Source: CBDIBC01 sp965276635 (GTDB lineage: Bacteria > Actinomycetota > Acidimicrobiia > Acidimicrobiales > Palsa-688). Taken from it: a DNA stretch of 64,000 nucleotides. The DNA lies in the NCBI GenBank assembly GCA_965276635.1, contig CBDIBC010000005.1:1984001-2048000 (forward strand). Direction: 5' to 3'. Position numbers and translations under genes: made by a program. This document shows, in pieces, positions 62,175 through 64,000 of the stretch. Under the pieces are notes generated by a model. That model was given only the letters and a program-made list of their open reading frames with translations. It was not told the origin of the DNA and ran no database searches. Each line of letters starts with the position of its first letter. The stretch's first letter is position 1.

Positions 62175-63371
62175 CTATTGGGTTTCCAAGAACGGATGGA
62201 GGTGGTACTCGTCCTCGTTGGCGGTAAGCAGCAGGCTGTCGGCGCCTGCGAGAGATTGCGCGTCGCTCCGCTGCTCAAAGGGGCCGGGCTCGGCATCGTC
62301 GTCGGCGAGGACCTCTGCCTCCAGCCCCTCTCCGATTGCACGGTAGAGGATGAGTGTCACGTGGCAGGGGGCGAGGACCGTGGCGAGGATGCGAGCGTTC
62401 GCATCTTCGTTGATGAGACGGAAGTCGGTGACAAGTCCGGTCGCCTGTGGATCTTGGGTGAGCGCGGCGACGGTCTGTTTGACGGCGACGGGGGCGATTG
62501 CGTCCACGAACCGGATCGCAGGATTCTGTCGAGTGAAGTCGCTCTTGAGTCGGTCGCTCAACGGCCCGAGGGAGCCACGACCGAAGACAATGAGCTCGAA
62601 GTCGTTGGCGCTGAATTGTTCGCTGGCCTGGTCGGGGTGGGTGGAGCCTTCGGCAGCGATGCCGAGGGCTCGTAGCGGCTCGACCACACTCTGGTTGACC
62701 TTGGGCGACAGGCCGATGACGAGCACTCGTCTTCCTTCGATGCTCGACGGTCGCAGCCGGGTCGCTGTGGTGGCTGCCTCGGGGATGGCGCGTAGCGATT
62801 GGAGGGCTTGCGCCCAGGCGCATACCTCGTAGAGCAGCCTGATCAGGGTCGGCTGGTGGTGCTCGCCGGGTGCGAACGTGCCGGGCTCGGCCATGTCAGT
62901 GATGTCGAAGTCGGTGTGCAGTGTCAGGGCGACCTGGGTGCGCACGTCGGCGACTTTCACCTCGGCCATCACCTGGCGCAGGTGCTCAACCGCTCGGGTG
63001 CCTCCGCCCAGGCCGTAGCTTACGAACCCGGCCGCCTTGTCGTGCCACTCGGAGAATAGGAAGTCGATGGCGTTCTTCAACGCTGCGGGGATGGAGTGGT
63101 TGTACTCGGGGGTCACGAACACGAACCCGTCGAAGGAGGCGATCGTCTCAGCCCACCGCTTGGTGTGGGGGTGTTGGTAGTCGCCGATGGCCGCGGGCAG
63201 CGGTTCGTCGAGCAGGGGCAGTTCGTAATCGGCCAGGTCGACGACCTCGAAGGTGGCTTGAGCGTTGCCGCGGCCAGCATGGTCCGTCGCCACCTCATGG
63301 ACCCAGCGAGCGACGAGTTCTGCTCGCCGGGCGGCCCGAGTGCTTCCGATGATGACGGCGATTCGGATCAT
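62175..63371 (-). CDS. NADPH-dependent FMN reductase with unknown C-terminal domain
   Basis: Residues 1-185 are a flavodoxin-fold FMN reductase (IRIAVIIGSTRAARRAELVA, FVTPEYNHSIPAALKNAIDF). Residues 205-398 form an extension I do not recognise: a Rossmann-like start (GRRVLVIGLSPKVNQSVVEP), FELIVFGRG, and a last part ending in ANEDEYHLHPFLE. Normal family members are about 190 residues. AGGAG lies before ATG 63371. The gene is divergent from a MarR gene, and two MarR-type palindromes lie between them, so its expression is probably released by an electrophile or oxidant. Confidence 0.82.
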   Translation of the reverse strand: MIRIAVIIGSTRAARRAELVARWVHEVATDHAGRGNAQATFEVVDLADYELPLLDEPLPAAIGDYQHPHTKRWAETIASFDGFVFVTPEYNHSIPAALKNAIDFLFSEWHDKAAGFVSYGLGGGTRAVEHLRQVMAEVKVADVRTQVALTLHTDFDITDMAEPGTFAPGEHHQPTLIRLLYEVCAWAQALQSLRAIPEAATTATRLRPSSIEGRRVLVIGLSPKVNQSVVEPLRALGIAAEGSTHPDQASEQFSANDFELIVFGRGSLGPLSDRLKSDFTRQNPAIRFVDAIAPVAVKQTVAALTQDPQATGLVTDFRLINEDANARILATVLAPCHVTLILYRAIGEGLEAEVLADDDAEPGPFEQRSDAQSLAGADSLLLTANEDEYHLHPFLETQ

Positions 63372-63392
63372 TGGCTGCTCCTCGTAGCTAAT

Positions 63393-63450
63393 CGTTGGTA
63401 GGACCAACGTTGGTAAGTCCTACGATACTCTAATCGTTGGTCGTACCAAC
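63393..63450. promoter_or_regulatory. Two MarR-type operators
   Basis: CGTTGGT-AGG-ACCAACG (63393-63409) and GTTGGT-CGT-ACCAAC (63436-63450) have centres 42 bp apart, four helical turns. ACCAACGTTGGT at 63403-63414 is a further perfect palindrome. Confidence 0.75.
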
Positions 63451-63465
63451 AGGTTACGGTAGGAT
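63437..63465 (+). promoter_or_regulatory. marR promoter, leaderless
   Basis: -35 TTGGTC (63437-63442), 17-bp spacer, -10 TAGGAT (63460-63465), 6 bases, GTG 63472. The -35 lies within the second operator, which implies autorepression. Confidence 0.65.
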
Positions 63466-63471
63466 CGCGGC

Positions 63472-63957
63472 GTGGAACGCTACGTGCAGCCGGGAAAGGT
63501 CTCGCCGCCCGAGCGGTTGTGGCAGCTACCCACGTGGCTGATCAGCCACGTGGCCGGCGACTCCCACCGGCTGGTCGTCGACGCCTTCGGGTCGCCAGCG
63601 GGACGCACCGACTACGCCGCCCTCGCCGGCTTGGAGGAGTTCGGGGGGATGAGCCAGGCTGCCCTCGGCCGCCGCCTGGGGATCGACCGCAGCGACATCG
63701 TCGCCGTGTTGAACAGGCTCCAAGCCGACAAGCTAGTCCTCAGGGTGCAAGACGGGACCGACCGCCGCCGCAACGTCATCCAGATCACCCCCGCCGGCAA
63801 GCGCGCGCTCCAGCGGCTGGACACTGTGATCAACACGGCCCAACAGGCCCTGCTGAGCCCGCTGTCGACGCACCAGCAGCGCCAGCTCACCGAGCTACTC
63901 CAGCGCCTCGTCGAACACCACCGCGGCTACCAATACAGCCGCCGAGACCCTGGCTGA
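63472..63957 (+). CDS. MarR-family regulator
   Basis: The 161-residue protein has the MarR winged helix: MSQAALGRRLGIDRSDIVAV, LNRLQADKLVLRVQDGTDRR and RNVIQITPAGKRALQRLD. It should bind the GTTGGTNNNACCAAC sites in front of itself and the FMN reductase and repress both. The inducer is unknown; MarR/flavin-reductase pairs often respond to quinones, aldehydes or hypochlorite. Confidence 0.92.
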   Translation: MERYVQPGKVSPPERLWQLPTWLISHVAGDSHRLVVDAFGSPAGRTDYAALAGLEEFGGMSQAALGRRLGIDRSDIVAVLNRLQADKLVLRVQDGTDRRRNVIQITPAGKRALQRLDTVINTAQQALLSPLSTHQQRQLTELLQRLVEHHRGYQYSRRDPG

Positions 63958-64000
63958 GGTCGTCCCGATTGTCGATCAGTTAGCGGACGGCAACGCCGGC

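Overview
The window is high-GC actinobacterial chromosome. Several things suggest the class Acidimicrobiia or a close relative: secreted proteins with repeats of the type GYWLVASDGG fused to a CAP domain, F420-type enzymes (LLM, PPOX), and many genes with a TANNNT box 6-8 nt before the start codon, i.e. leaderless transcription. This placement is an inference; no rRNA gene is present.

Layout. 1-17 kb is core-like: the end of nicotinate phosphoribosyltransferase, a LolA-like exported protein, an ABC-2 exporter pair, a cupin_5/polyphosphate-glucokinase fusion, a histidine kinase/response regulator pair, an SDR, a lipoprotein/PKD-like pair, serS, a receiver-only regulator, and two tandem propeller-CAP exported paralogues. 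17.1-19.2 kb is a collapsed multi-PAS/EAL gene. 19.23-26.84 kb is a degenerate integrative element in the 3' end of tRNA-Arg(CCU). It is bounded by 25-bp direct repeats, with near-identical arm-type repeats inside each end. It carries a VapBC-like pair, a broken IS66 transposase, a TetR relic, a YjbR-type gene, an apparently intact SoxR module (soxR, SoxR box, PPOX oxidoreductase, quinone-oxidoreductase-like gene) and a multiply frameshifted tyrosine integrase. 27-31 kb is more mobile debris: a second integrase relic, a DUF1801 gene, an intact IS256-family element with 8-bp target duplication, HigBA-like remnants and a VOC relic.

31-41 kb is metabolic: an LLM oxidoreductase, a GH15 enzyme, and a probable acyl-CoA catabolic locus (esterase, DUF35 protein, Cys-less thiolase homologue, double CoA-transferase, TetR regulator, amidohydrolase). 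Related palindromes lie on both sides of this locus. 41-50 kb holds a GNAT, an APC permease fused to an OB-fold, and a FAS-II cluster (fabF; fabI-fabG-fabZ; ACP) followed by a WS/DGAT acyltransferase and an ABC1 kinase. 51-64 kb has ribokinase, a ComF-like phosphoribosyltransferase, a bifunctional nuclease-family protein, divergent valS/cysS, a thioesterase, an MFS exporter, an acyl-CoA dehydrogenase, VOC and dienelactone-hydrolase genes, and a MarR-controlled FMN reductase with an unusual C-terminal extension.

Two themes recur: leaderless promoters, some built on the stop codon of the preceding gene, and short GC-rich tandem repeats of 15-27 bp that have expanded independently at several loci, twice starting from the stop-codon region of a gene.
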